DNA of 64,000 nucleotides, taken from Arabidopsis thaliana (lineage: Eukaryota > Streptophyta > Magnoliopsida > Brassicales > Brassicaceae). The translations under genes and the position numbers were made by a program. The notes beneath the pieces were generated by a model. The model searched no databases and was not told the DNA's origin. It worked only from the letters and a program-made list of their open reading frames with translations. Shown piece after piece: positions 32,601 to 45,235 of the stretch; position 1 is the first letter of the stretch; each line of letters begins with the position of its first letter. Where the stretch lies: NCBI RefSeq assembly GCF_000001735.4, contig NC_003071.7, forward strand, positions 16,963,443-17,027,442. Reading direction: 5' to 3'.

Positions 32601-32630
32601 AGCCACTACTCCTTTTAAGAACTTAAACAT
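26641..32630 (-). CDS. CTEXP: SCYL1-like pseudokinase / cytoplasmic tRNA export protein
   Basis: Twenty-one exons, from 32505-32630 (start) through 31947-32045, 31401-31552, 31171-31243, 30947-31069, 30596-30704, 30404-30483, 30077-30158, 29734-29873, 29523-29633, 29301-29417, 29099-29188, 28862-28915, 28462-28536, 28278-28353, 28041-28140, 27882-27951, 27703-27770, 27493-27605 and 27013-27264 to 26641-26927; 798 aa. The N-terminal ~290 residues are a kinase fold lacking catalytic motifs: HGN replaces HRD and LDV replaces DFG. HEAT-like repeats follow to ~560. The tail has WD-type acidic motifs (GWGDAENG, DDLWGSIAAPPP, EDPWAAIAAPPP) and ends in a basic stretch. Family members act in tRNA export and COPI traffic. 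From memory At2g40730. Confidence 0.93.
28586..28797. repeat. Recent 82-bp direct duplication inside a CTEXP intron
   Basis: The 82 bp at 28586-28667 recur unchanged at 28716-28797. Between them a 33-bp segment (28681-28713) is an exact copy of 28953-28985 in the neighbouring intron. Exons are untouched. Confidence 0.85.
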
Positions 32631-33764
32631 GTTTCCACCTTCTCAATTGAACAACGTTGCTGCTATTAAACGGATCTATATGGAATCAGAAGAACGAAGG
32701 TGGAGCAAAACGGGATAATTCAAAGCTTTATTCTTATGATTCTTCTCCTTCTTCTTCAATCTGCATCTTCGGAAAGAGGAGAATTTCGTAGATTTGTTTT
32801 TTCGCTTTCTAATTCGTCGGAATTATTATGATCGACCTGAACGGACTTACTCCATTGCCGTTTTCGTGTTTGCTTATTACAATTCGTGTTGTTTTATTTA
32901 CTTATAAAAACGTCGTAGAGTTTGGATCTGTTGACATTTTTATTTTGGGCCGAATTCATAGTATGTGGGCCGTATAATTTTGTGGGCTTATATTCTTGTC
33001 CAATGATTTTCTTGTGCAAATTATCCCCGTTAATTATTCCAATTTGCAAGGGGCTATAAGTAACTATAACAAGACATAATTCGGATCCAAAGTAAATTTC
33101 TATTTAGGAATCTTGTCAAGAAACTTACCAAACTTGCTTCAACGCCTTAGAAATTTCTTAGCTTATGTGTCTCCACTTTAAGAAAAAAAAATTCAACAGT
33201 CTCAGCATTGAAAATCTTAAGTCTTCGTCTAGACTTCTAAGAAAATCTTGTAATGTTGAAATTTGAAAGAAATAAATAATCATTATTAATTAAGTCTCAA
33301 AACATATATAGAAGACCATGACTTGGTCAATGTTATTACCAGTTCCTCTGCCGTGTTTATAACAAAAAACGAACTCGCCCATCCTAAGTATCTCCGACCG
33401 GGTCAATGGGTTATCATTAGTTAGATCTTTGGTTTGGATTTTGCTAAACGAGTATTTGTAACGTTATTTAGTAAATATTTGTTGATTCTTGGACATATTT
33501 CACCTGTCGACAAAGAAAATTCCATTTTACTTAACCCAGCCCCAAAAAATAACAGTATAGGTAATGATATTATGTCGCTTTAAGTAGATAATTACAACGT
33601 TTGAATAATCTGCATATTCAAAATTTCAATAGAGTTGGAACCAACATCGAAGCAAACTGTTGGAAAACAAGACTAACCGTCGTGTACGTATCTCTTCGTC
33701 TATATATATGTATGTGTGCATAAATTTTAAAAACATGTACTCGTACAAAAAAATAAGTTACCAG
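32631..33764. promoter_or_regulatory. CTEXP promoter and WRKY55 upstream region
   Basis: Near CTEXP, GGGCCG and GTGGGCC motifs (32947-32990) are site II-like. Towards WRKY55, two perfect W-boxes (TTGACC on the minus strand) lie at 33325-33330 and 33401-33406, consistent with auto- or cross-regulation by WRKY factors. No further gene seen. Confidence 0.45.
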
Positions 33765-35834
33765 ATGGAAGAGGTAATGTCAATGATCTTCCACGGAATG
33801 AAACTAGTTAAATCGCTCGAGTCCAGCTTACCGGAAAAGCCACCGGAATCTCTATTGACATCTCTTGACGAGATCGTAAAGACATTCAGTGATGCAAACG
33901 AGCGGCTGAAGATGTTACTAGAGATTAAGAACTCCGAGACTGCGTTAAACAAAACCAAACCGGTGATTGTGTCCGTTGCAAACCAGATGTTGATGCAGAT
34001 GGAACCGGGTCTGATGCAAGAGTATTGGTTAAGGTATGGCGGGTCCACGTCGTCTCAAGGAACGGAGGCCATGTTCCAGACGCAGCTCATGGCCGTTGAT
34101 GGTGGTGGAGAAAGGAATTTGACGGCTGCAGTAGAAAGATCCGGCGCTAGCGGTTCCTCCACGCCAAGGCAGCGGAGAAGGTAAAATATACAAGTATTAT
34201 TTTATCTGGAAATTTATAACAAAGGTATAATTCGTGCTATACATGTAACAAATAATTTCTTGGAACAAAGTGCATATAACAAAATTGGTAACGTACGTAA
34301 CGTATAAACAAAATTAATGGATGTGTATGAGATGAATAATGAAATGACGGAATAATAATAATCATAAATTGATATAAATATTTGGGCTGAACATAGTTTT
34401 TGTTCAATTATCACGAAATTTTAAAAACTTTTTTGCAAATTTTATTTTCCTAATTAGATACATTTTTTTATCATGATGTACCTACATCTTTTTAAAAATA
34501 TTTTTTCAGAAAACATCAGATTTTGATAAATATTATGAATGATAACATAATCAAATTAGAACATAAAAATGTGGTAAATATATTTGTATCCCTAATCTTT
34601 ACCAAAAATTAATTAAAGCAAGAACATACATATACAAATATTTAAACCTTTTTAAAACTCACTAGGTTTAAATCGATGATCATTGATTAGTCCACTTTCA
34701 TGTTTCTTTTGCCTTTTGGTCTACATTTTTTTTAACTCCATAAAGGGGAGAGGTGGGTTGAACCAGTTACATGTGACTAGGTTAGCCAAAAGTGGAAAAC
34801 CACCTCAAGTCCACTTCACATTCAAACTTTTTTTTTTTGTTTGCAAACCAATAATTGAACTTGGTATGTACTTTATATGACGTATGTACGATACTACGAT
34901 TAAAATTTAATCATTAAATGAGTACGTTATTTAGGAAGGACGAAGGAGAAGAACAAACGGTGTTGGTGGCGGCGCTAAGGACGGGGAACACAGATCTGCC
35001 ACCCGACGATAACCATACTTGGCGTAAATACGGTCAAAAAGAAATTCTTGGCTCTAGGTTTCCTAGGTAATTTAACTTTAGTTACCAAATAAGTATTTAT
35101 ACTATATCTGAGATTAATATAACCCAAGTTTAGTTGGAACTTGGAAGACGAAAATAAGCTTTTCGTCCAGAACAAGTCAAAGATTCTAGATTAGTAATGT
35201 AGAATAAGGTCATAATAATATCTTTTCATATATAAGGTCACAAGAAGTTCCTTTAGTTAATTACATATTTTCCCATCACATCATATGTTGTAATCAGTCT
35301 CTTTTGATTCTTAACCACCAAGTTTATTAGTGATAGAATGACCAAATAATCCTATTATTAAAGTTCAGCTGGAAGTTGAAACTTCGATGTTACAAGTACA
35401 TATCTTTCTCAGATTTCGTTATCAAATACCTTTAATCTAATTCAATCATTAACTACGTACTTTAAAAAACAAAGTTATTAGCTACTACTTGATTATCATA
35501 TAGATGTAAGATTATTAAATTTCTATTTTGCAGGGCGTACTATAGGTGCACCCACCAAAAGCTATACAATTGCCCGGCCAAGAAACAAGTCCAACGCCTT
35601 AACGACGATCCCTTCACCTTCCGGGTCACATACCGTGGCTCACACACTTGCTACAACTCAACCGCTCCAACCGCATCCTCTGCCACTCCAAGTACCATTC
35701 CAATCTCATCCGTCACCACTGGTCATTCTGTTGACTACGGTCTTGCTGTCGTTGACATGGCTGATGTTATGTTTGGTAGCGGCGGGGTCGGAACCAACAT
35801 GGATTTCATATTTCCTAAAAACGATCCATCTTAA
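33765..35834 (+). CDS. WRKY55: Group III WRKY transcription factor
   Basis: Three exons: 33765-34180, 34935-35066 and 35534-35834; 282 aa from MEEVMSMIF. In-frame ATGs exist further upstream in a low-complexity stretch, so a longer N-terminus is possible. The WRKY domain has the intact WRKYGQK heptad and a C-x7-C...H-x-C zinc site (YRCTHQKLYNC; SHTC), which defines group III. An intron splits the Arg codon after FP, the conserved WRKY intron site. It binds W-boxes in the nucleus; links to senescence and salicylate signalling are known for this gene. It lies tail-to-tail with WRKY54. From memory At2g40740. Confidence 0.93.
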
Positions 35835-37193
35835 CATCATCACCGTTTCCGGCAGCTGGATGACGGATTGACGGTGACGAAAACAATCAAGATTCATCTA
35901 CGTACAGAGGAAAAATATACAGTATTTCTTAAGATTAAGTTCTGCGGATTTTATGTATGGGTAGTGAGTGATGCAGTGCCAACATTAGCACAAATCACTA
36001 ATTGTTGTTAATTTAATTTATTTATATTACTATTATTATAGTTTTGCACTATTACACGTGAAATGGGATCTAATGAGAACCATTTCTTATAGGGTAGTAG
36101 TTCTGTTTCTTTGACAATGAAAAAGTGTTTTGTATTTAGTGTTTCACATATGTATTTTGTTTTTCTTCTCAATCTCTTATTTTATTCTTTTCTTAAAGTT
36201 AACATATATAGAAAATCTTACATAACCAAAGTAATTTCTTTAAGAAATCAAAATTAGGGGGGAAATTATTAGTTTGTCAGTTTCTCACAAACTGTCATGA
36301 ACTTGTTGTTGGTGTTTTTTTCTTTTTGTTGTTGTCTTTTCTCAAACTTAAGAATCCAAATAATTAGAAAAGGTGTGTTCCGTGTCTAAACAAGCTCTTC
36401 GAGTGGAAGTGATGGTCCTTTGACCGTCATCATTCTCATGAATCCAAATTTGCTTGCCTTTTTGTTCATCTTTTGTGTTTGTTATGTCGACAGAGAAAAC
36501 ACTTTATTCTCTCAATTATTTTCATAGCAGTACACTGTAACATATATAAAAGTCATCAATATTTAGACATCTATTAAAAATGATTTCATGGAGTTATATT
36601 TGATTTTTCAAATTACAGGGGTGAATTAAATTTAGTTTGTATAAGAAAAAGTACTTGTACCGAACCGAACATTATAGCTTAATTTATTTTGTTTTATTGT
36701 TGTAACAAGCATTAATCAATGCCCTAGTGTACACGGTGATGCTTATGTAAAGGTAACATGCCAACAACAACAAAAAGACAAGCACGACAGTTCCAAAATG
36801 CATTTGTCCCAACTTTTTCCTTTTTAGCAGCAAACATTCATAGCCGCAATTTGAATGGATAAGTCTCTTTACACTCTTTAGGTAATCATATTCATCTATC
36901 ATAATTATAGAATCCAAAATTAAAAGCACTAATAATAACCATAAAGACAAATGAACTTGCGCAGTTATGGAGGTTGGTTTATTCTAAGTTTAATTGGTAA
37001 TCCATTAAAGTTTTGCCATCTTTAGTGTCATGATGTATCCAAAATAAACTTGTGGAAGAAAAAAACATGTGAATGGTGTAAAAAGAGAAGTATATATGGT
37101 GTTTTTATCAAACATACAACAAAAATATTACATTAAACTAGACATACTCAAAGAGAAGACCTAGTGCTGATTCATCATTCCAGATTTGGATGT
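35835..37193. other. Convergent intergenic region between WRKY55 and WRKY54
   Basis: 3' flanks of both WRKY genes. A minus-strand ORF near 36684-36900 contains a hydrophobic stretch but has no supporting gene structure. No RNA gene recognised. Confidence 0.4.
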
Positions 37194-38912
37194 TCACATA
37201 GCACTTGTTCTTTCATAATCAGCACAATATGAGTCGAAGAAGGAGGAAAACTGATCATCGTTGTCGATGAAACCAAATTGATGAGAAGTAGTACTGGTTT
37301 CACCACAATAGTAGTGATTTTGATGATCATCAAACATCATCGTCTCTTGCCAAACCAATGACAAGTCCTCACCTGTCGAAGAGCCCTCATAATAATCTTT
37401 ACTCTGATCACCATTGTTATTTTGTTCCTCCTTAACCATGCCTGCGTCTATTGCTGTCACACTGCTGGTGTTGTTCTCTTGCTCTTGCACCATAGCATTG
37501 ACATGGTTCTGAGCAGTGCTAGCAGCCAATGTCTTTTCCGAATCCATAATGATTTCTTGATCAAAAGGCTCGGTCTTCGCGTGCGTTTGGTCATTGGCAG
37601 TGCATGTGTGGTAGCCAATGTATGTGATTTGGAACATCTCAGAATCTTGATCCTGTTTCTGAACTTGCTTTGTTGCTTTGCATCCTTGCGTTGGCTTGTG
37701 TGTGCATCTAAAGTAACTTCTGCAAAACATTAAAACGCATATTGATTTTAGGCCATTGCAAACTTCACATAGTGACTTGAAATATAACATATGTTTCGGC
37801 TAGAGATCCCTGGTATAAAAATGAGTTGCCCATGTTTATATGTATTATATATGTATTGTGAGTATATAGATACATAAATAGACATATAAGGAGTTAGGTA
37901 ATTAAGGACCTTGGGAATGTGGTATTAAGAATCTCCTTTTGTCCATATTTCCTCCAAGCATATCTGTCTTCAGAACTTTTAGCTTCCACGATCCTTGTAT
38001 GTGATCTCGTCCTGCAAATGATAAATCACAAATTTGTTAATAAATGACTAAACCATTTTTGCCTTTTTATGTTCATTTCAAACAAATCCACGGTACATTC
38101 AGTCTTGTTTGTACCAAACTAATCGCAATTATACACTAATAGAAAGTAAAACAAAATTCGGTAAAGTTATGTATGGTATAGTCAGCATTGATTGGCCCTA
38201 TCCAATCAATCGTATTCATACGATTCCTATCACTACCATTCACACAAACAGTGATTGTATTTTTAGTATATATTAAGCACTAGACATTATGAACAAATTC
38301 ATATCCTTTTAACCTTTACGATTAGTCATTTCTATATGGGGCACTACCACTATATGATGGTATCCATAGACAAAAATAGCAAATTGTAATGAAAAAAGTT
38401 CGAATAAAATCCACATAAAAAGGAGATTATATCATTAAACACGAATAAAAATATAACATAATAAATTGATATTTGAATTCAACTTTTTTTGTCACTTACT
38501 TTCTAGTGTAGCATCCTCTTTTACCCTTACCAACCCCTAATCTCTTCTTCTTACTCTCACCGGAATCTCCACCGTTGCAACTCACCGGAGTCGCCGAATC
38601 ATCCCCACATGAAGCATTCCATGAACCCTCGACGGCGATGGGGACAGAGACGGCGACGGGATCAAAAGAATCAAGAACCGATATAGTTTTATGGAAAGAT
38701 CCCAAGATCTTAGACATGAGCTCATCAACGGGATCTGGACCACCGGAAACTGAACCCGACCCGGAAACAAGACGGGTCTCATCGATGTGGTACTGGTTAG
38801 AGTGTTGATGAGAAAGGAGAAGCTGAAGCTGAGTAGCGAATTCATAGCCTTCGACAAGTTGGTCGACAACTTTTCTCTTTATGGATTTCGTGTTGTTACT
38901 ATTCGAATCCAT
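37194..38912 (-). CDS. WRKY54: Group III WRKY transcription factor
   Basis: Three exons: 38500-38912, 37910-38011 and 37194-37719; 346 aa. A basic nuclear-signal-like stretch (ESKKKRLGVGKGKRG) precedes the WRKY domain, with WRKYGQK near residue 157 and the group III zinc ligands in RCTHKPTQGC and YHTC. The intron again splits the Arg codon after FP. The C-terminal third is acidic and Asn/Gln-rich, as in activation domains. WRKY54 acts with WRKY70 in salicylate, senescence and stress responses. From memory At2g40750. Confidence 0.95.
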
Positions 38913-39811
38913 TTTTTTCTCACAAAGATACAATGAATATGTAACTTTTTTTAGGTTTTTAGTATGATGATTTGAGAATGAAGAAATGTTGTAATATAGT
39001 GGAAAGAGAAGAAAATAGATTTTTTCTCTTGATCAGAAAAAAATCAAAGGAAGATGCTTAGGAAAGAGAGAGAGATGCTTATGCATTATAATGAACATGA
39101 AAGGGTATAAAGGGAAAGTAACCAACGTAGTTATGAATTTAGTCATGGATTTGAGGTTATAATTGGAAAGTTATAACTTATCTATTCACCCATTGGCTTG
39201 CAAGAGCTTTGCTTATGTCACATTGATGATGTGGAATGACATCACCCATCTCCGTAACACGTTTGATGGCTTGGTGGGTATTTTTTTTCTCCTTTCTTCG
39301 CGGATTTATTTAATTAATTAATGCTCATGAAAACGATCCAACAACTTGGTTAGATTTTTAAATGTTTTTTGCGAAAAATTATTTTGTTTTTATCTTGGAG
39401 AAAGAGTTATATAACTAATATTTTATGACATTCAAATTATTTTTCAGTACCACGAAATTCACTTTCAAGGGAAAGAACCAAAATAAGGAGAACTGTTTTT
39501 TTTTTTTGATAATTAAAGAGGATAAATGTTGACAAGATATATTCTATATCAGACCAACCACTAATATATTTTAAGAGTAATTGGGTCAAATAGTCTTAAG
39601 ACAGAATAATATTTAGAGTTTTATCAATCTCGTAATTTTATTTTGAAGATATAAATGTATATGTTTTGCTATATAGTAGTATTTTTCCTAAGAAGAAACT
39701 ATTTATACGTGTGTATTCTCGTGCATTTACGGAAGCAGAAGGATCCTAATGAATATTCTCATTGATGAATTTTGTCATGGATAGACTAGCTACTAAAACT
39801 AAAAGCTATAA

Positions 39812-39813
<2 letters not shown>

Positions 39814-39848
<35 letters not shown>
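39814..39848. repeat. (AT)n microsatellite
   Basis: An uninterrupted AT dinucleotide run of 35 bp. Confidence 0.95.
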
Positions 39849-39850
<2 letters not shown>

Positions 39851-40433
39851 TAATCGTGGTGAGACCGCTTAGTTCGGATCTAAAACTAGTAATCAAGATT
39901 AATCTCATTATACTAAGCCAACGTTATTTAATTTTATCTTTATGTTTTGTAGAACTGCCATTAAAAACGCCGGAAAAGTACTTAAGTAGATAATCAATGT
40001 TTTGGATCATTTGGTAAAAGAACCAATACAATCACAAGTCACAACTCTAGGTTATGTCAGCCTATTGCTTGCTTGGCCCTGATCACTTTGGCAGTACTGA
40101 TTTTATTAAAAATCTATGAATTTTGAACTGAACAAAAATATTAAAATTTGTTGAAACTGTCACTACTTTAATTAATACTCGTGTAACTATTGAAATATTT
40201 GTGTGAGTCATCTCATTTAATACCAAAAATAAATTAAAACCTATGATCGTAAGAAATGACTCATTTTGAATTTTTGATCCGTTGAATGAAAAATATCTTC
40301 GTTTCATTAAAATGAGTAATTTTGAGTTGGTTAATTATTATTTTTATTTCTGTGACGCATAAAACAATACATCTTTTTTCCTACCAAAAAAAACAATATT
40401 TTTTAAAAAAGTAACATTTGTTTAGTATTGGGA

Positions 40434-40489
40434 TATTGTGACGGCAATGAGGGGGCAGGTGCCACTGAGTACTCCTCGGAGTCACAATA
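40434..40489. other. 56-nt multi-hairpin element
   Basis: TATTGTGAC (40434-40442) pairs with GTCACAATA (40481-40489). Inside, GGCA (40443) can pair with TGCC (40460) and CTCC (40472) with GGAG (40478). The element is far more GC-rich than its surroundings. It may be a structured RNA, a tiny inverted-repeat element or chance. Confidence 0.4.
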
Positions 40490-42613
40490 ATTTCAGTCCA
40501 CATTGTACATCCACTCGCAAATAAATAAAAAAAATCCATAAGAGTCAAATCCATTTGTTTGCTTATTAATTCTCTAGAAATTACAGATTATATTACGCTT
40601 ACTTTTTCAACTATAAACAAAAACAAAACGGCTTTACTAGTTTTAATTTATCATACAACTTAACGAAACAGATTATACCAACAATAATAATGAACGGTGA
40701 GTAGTATAATGGTAGAACGATGAAATATTTATGAAATATAATTTGTGTACGAACTAATTAACGATATTTTTGTTGTTGTAGTAGTTGACTTCGATCGTAA
40801 AAAGATGAATGTGTTATTTCTCGGTTTGAACCAATAAATATGTCCAAACAGCTTTGTTTTACTTCTTCGTTTACTCATCCAAATTCGGCATTTATCTATA
40901 AATCCCAACTGATTAATCATTTAGAGATTGTCAAAATATGGACACTAGTTATATTCAAATGTTAAATTATTGCTTTCTTTCGGAGATGATGAGAGAAAGG
41001 TCAACGATGATTGGGGAACTGCTATTGACAAATGACAAATGGTTATTAGAATAATAACAATGTTTATTATAAATACATCATTTTGTGCTTAATCTAATCT
41101 TAAGCTTAGTTGTCTTAAAAAATAATTAACCAAGAGGCCTCGATTAACGGATTGCTACTTATCGCTAAGACTACTCTGGATCATTATCTGTCACGAAATT
41201 TAAAATTTGGTTTAATTTTTTATATGCAAAACATATAGTTCTTAAATGTGTAAGTTGAATCTTATTTCGTGCTATACCCAATCAGAGAATTCTTTGTCTC
41301 AAGTATAATTATTTCATCAATTCGCAAGAGACAGTCCTTGCTACGTACGAATCTAATTTCATATTATTTTTTTAAAATACAGAAAAAGTTGAACACCAAT
41401 AAAAGTACGTTGAAAACGTCAATAATTCAACTAGATCCAACTCATAGTTATATAAATTATAATTATGGTCATTATTACTTTATTTTATTTCTTAATTAGT
41501 CCCCACTAATTTTACGGCAGCCTCTACTTTTTTTAATCTTTAATGTATTTAGAACTAAATCCCATTTAGCGATCACTACTCAGATCTCAAACTATCAAGT
41601 TTTAATTTGTACTAAACCGTTTTTTTTGTAACCTAGTGATTTGTTTTATTTCTAGGTGTCATTTGATTTCAACTAGGAACACTTTTCTGTTTTGGCTAGT
41701 TGATCGGTTCTATTATTGTTTGAGTTCTGTGAGTACTAATCTGAACCCACTCTTTGTCTTATAAAGTTATAAATATATAAATATCTATATATATATATAT
41801 ATATATATACATATATAAAGTTGTTTATGATCAACTATTGATTGTGTCTACATATGTAGCCAAAAGGTCGTTCAATGTAAGAAGGGACTCTAAAATTAAA
41901 AGACATGACTCCTAAAACATATACAAAAGCCGGTGCTCGTTTATGGATATTCTGGTCGTGCCAGTTATAAGAAACTTAAAATTTATTACCTATATTGTCT
42001 ATAGATTTGTTATATTTAAGTCAACCTGACTGATAAAAAAATCGTAATATTTGAGATTCAATTAAAGTGGTGATACAGTTACCAAGTGTCAAGTATTATC
42101 ACAAATGGTTTTGATACACTTCACCAATCTTTAAATTTAATTTAGAAATATATAATTATGTACGCAATACGTTGTAAACGGCATGTACCACATATATCAC
42201 GTTTCCAAAATCTTTTTTTGTCCTCTTTAGTTATTAAGTTTAGCTCGAAATAAATTTACATTTGTAAACGGCAAATTTTATACAAATAATTGTAGTTTAT
42301 TATATAAAAATATTGTTTTATTTAATATTTATAAAAGGTAAATAATACTTCTTTTGTTTCTTAATAATTGATTTTTTTTTAAACACATATATTTTAAAAA
42401 ACATATTAAAAACTAATATTTAATTATTTATCTTGAAGTTTGATATTCATCAATTATAACCAATTAATATTGCATAGAAAATCTAAAAAATTAATATTTT
42501 AGAAATAATTTTTTCTATAAAATAAAATAATAATAAAACAGAGGAAATACAATATTTTATTATATTATTTAGTTGTCACAAATGATTTAAAGATGCTACC
42601 ATTATATGCTACC

Positions 42614-42615
<2 letters not shown>

Positions 42616-42646
<31 letters not shown>
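42616..42646. repeat. (AT)n microsatellite
   Basis: A 31-bp AT run preceded by a short GCTACCATTATAT duplication. Confidence 0.9.
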
Positions 42647-42649
<3 letters not shown>

Positions 42650-43099
42650 AGATTATAAAACTAATATTTGTAAGTTTTTGTTCAAATTACTTCATACATC
42701 TACGAAAAGTGGTGGATCCACGTGAGTTTACAATATAATACATGGTTGAAAAATCTTTAAACATATGAAAAGACAAACAAATTAGCATAACATTAACTTA
42801 GAAAAAAATGTTATATGACATAGACAAAATATGCACACAGCGAACCAAAATTTAGAAGAAGAATTATCGTATTTCTATTGATGTTATAAGGAGTCGCCTT
42901 CTGCATCTTCTTTTCCTAACATGATACTCTCGTTCCTCGTCTTCTTCACATGTTTATTATCCTATCACTACTTAATACAAACTAATAATTCTTTTTGTAT
43001 GGCTAATGTAAATGACTAACTAGATTAAATTACCAAATATGTTAAAAAGAAATTACAATATTTCAAAAATTGGGATTAAAAACAAACGTAGTCTTCACG

Positions 43100-43670
43100 A
43101 GATATATTTGGACTACATCCTGAATTTGGAATCTTATTTATGGAGTATCCGTAGAAGCATGGTTAACTATAGCAGAACTATGGGTTCTCTATCTTGGTGT
43201 GGCGATGTGGTTGATGGCATCATAATGTGGAAGAGCACACCAAAGTCACTGCTCGTTTTCTTCTGCATCTTGGTTTTCATTTTGCTGCTAGAGATGATGA
43301 GTTCGTTCATTCCTGTTATCATCTTCCTCATGGGTGTCATCTCCTACTTCTAGAGTTCAGAATTACCGCCCCGACATGGCTATCTCTCAGACGACTTCTA
43401 CAACAGATTTCGACCTTAACGAAGAGACCGGCACAATCTAGTCTGGTTCCACACCATGAGAAAGGATTGGCGTGGAAGTGAAGCATGGTCTTAAGCTCCT
43501 CTCGAGATTCTCGGAATGTTTGAGCGTACTTGTCTTCTTCATGTATGATTTGTTCAAGTTTGAATCATTCTTGTTAGACACGAGCCGTAGGTACCTTTAT
43601 CAAGAACAAAAATTATCTTCAATGAAGACTCCGTCAGATCTCCAACAACCTTCCGCTCCATAGTAATAAT
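43100..43670. pseudogene. Decayed coding-like island of unknown origin
   Basis: Base composition rises well above the AT-rich surroundings. Several frames are open for 60-100 codons, but none continues. On the minus strand about 75 codons (~43335-43561) are open and include HEEDKYAQTFRESREELKTML, a helical-looking stretch. On the plus strand SLRRLLQQISTLTKRPAQSS is seen. Neither is recognised. The simplest reading is a frameshifted gene or transposon relic; strand is uncertain. Confidence 0.3.
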
Positions 43671-44821
43671 CTCTTTCTTTAGGTTTTCGTTTCTATTGGT
43701 TAGCAAATTTACTTATTATAAATAGGGTAAATGTTGCCTCCCGGGAGAATATGTTAACAAATCTACGTATGAACATTTAGTTATTAAGTAAAAGTAAAAT
43801 CAAAATTTTAGCTACAAATTGAGAGATTTTGTTTTCCCATTCTCTAACATTTACCGGAAAAATAAAAACAGTTACTAATATTTGAGCTAAACGACCGCCA
43901 CAAAGGGTGATTCCAACTTATATAAAGAAGGTCTTGTTGATAAACGACTAAGATGTAAACTGATTCGCGTAAGATTAATATCAACGGTCAAAATTTAAAA
44001 TCTAGTGTTAGAGGTCAACCAACTTTGACTGTGTTAGACAATCCAGCTGGCATTTACTATTAACACTGATAAATAATCTCACACGTGTCAAATTTCCATT
44101 CGTTGATTAAACAGAAGACATCTAATCATAAATAGGAGAAAATAAATTGAGGATGAAGCAAACCAATCAATGATTATTAAAACTTGATTGTCCTTGTTGC
44201 TAACTGCTGAATAATGATTCTTGGGTTCTACATCAAGAAAATGAAAATTTGTTGGAATTTTACCTTGTTGATTATAAAATTGGATTTTTACGTTTCGAAT
44301 AAACATCATACTTTACCTAGCAAACACACCCTTATTTCACGAATCCTCAAAACTTAAGATTAAATGCCTCCAATTCCAAAGCATTAAATCGTTGGAAGTT
44401 AAGAGACTTAAACACAATATTTTTCGTACATTTAATTTTTTGTTAATGATATAGCTCGTTAAACACCTTGCCTGAATTCCATGATTTATATTATCATTAG
44501 TAAATATACAAAAAAAAAAAAAAAGATTCTAAGAAGAACCATTATTCGTTAACTAGATTAATGTCAACATTCCAACACAGCCATCGATGATGATGATGAT
44601 TCATCAAGAAGAAGAAGAGATGCCCTCAAAACATTCAATCGTCATTAGAAGATCCAAATAAATAAATCAAGACAACTTGCTTGAATTCCATTATTCATAT
44701 TATCATTAGTACATATGCAAACATGCATGATTTAATTTATGATAACTTATTATCAGTATGCATTATTCATTATTCATAACAATATCAAATTAAGAATTCA
44801 CAACCACATACAGATGATAAA
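43671..44821. other. AT-rich intergenic with a short direct repeat
   Basis: No gene seen. A ~40-bp imperfect direct repeat (CTTGC.TGAATTCCAT...TATCATTAGTA) occurs at 44467-44507 and 44676-44715. An A-rich tract lies between 44510 and 44525. Confidence 0.45.
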
Positions 44822-45235
44822 TCATGAAGGAACATAACCAAGTATCTCAAATTCCATGAGAGTAAGTGACAATTGAAGAAATCCGGTTTCCTCAGGACCA
44901 GAGAGGTTAACTTCACGGTAAAAATCAACCCCTTTAACCGTTGGCAACAATGTGACTCTTCTCCCAACGAAATAGGTACCAGTTGAATTCGTTTTGAAAA
45001 CATCTACATATAAAGATTCTACGGGAAAATTCTGATCTTGAAAAAGTTGTAATTCTTCATCAAACTCAGGATCTCCTTCGGTTGCTACAACCTTTGTTTC
45101 ATGTTTCTCGTTTTCATTTGTCCAAGCTTCAACCTTGTATTGATATGGGCGACCATTGGTGACTCCGATTGTACCAAAGATATTCACAAGTAGCTTCACA
45201 TCTTCACCTGTGATTATTATCTTTTTCCCTCGCAT
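44822..45235 (-). CDS. Small C2-domain-like protein
   Basis: A single-exon ORF of 137 aa from the ATG at 45235. The whole protein has the beta-sandwich rhythm of a plant C2 domain: VKLLVNIFGTIG, YQYKVEAWTNENEKHETKV, a GDPEFDEELQLF segment (equivalent to NPxWNE in SRC2-like proteins), SLYVDVFKTNSTGTYFVGRR and FLQLSLTLMEFE. The Ca-binding Asp loops are poorly conserved, so lipid or calcium binding is doubtful. It stands alone in a gene-poor region. Moderately confident that it is a gene, less so about function. Confidence 0.6.
   Translation of the reverse strand: MRGKKIIITGEDVKLLVNIFGTIGVTNGRPYQYKVEAWTNENEKHETKVVATEGDPEFDEELQLFQDQNFPVESLYVDVFKTNSTGTYFVGRRVTLLPTVKGVDFYREVNLSGPEETGFLQLSLTLMEFEILGYVPS

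Larger units (their letters stand above)
38913..43038. other. 4.1-kb AT-rich gene-poor stretch
   Basis: No credible gene on either strand. Its left end is the WRKY54 promoter. It holds AT dinucleotide runs at 39814-39848, 41786-41809 and 42616-42646, and one compact GC-richer foldable element at 40434-40489. The rest is simple AT-rich sequence. Confidence 0.5.

Noticed and set aside
36684-36900. Minus-strand ORF with a transmembrane-like stretch between the WRKY genes
   Set aside because: No promoter, splice or family evidence; short and in AT-rich sequence.
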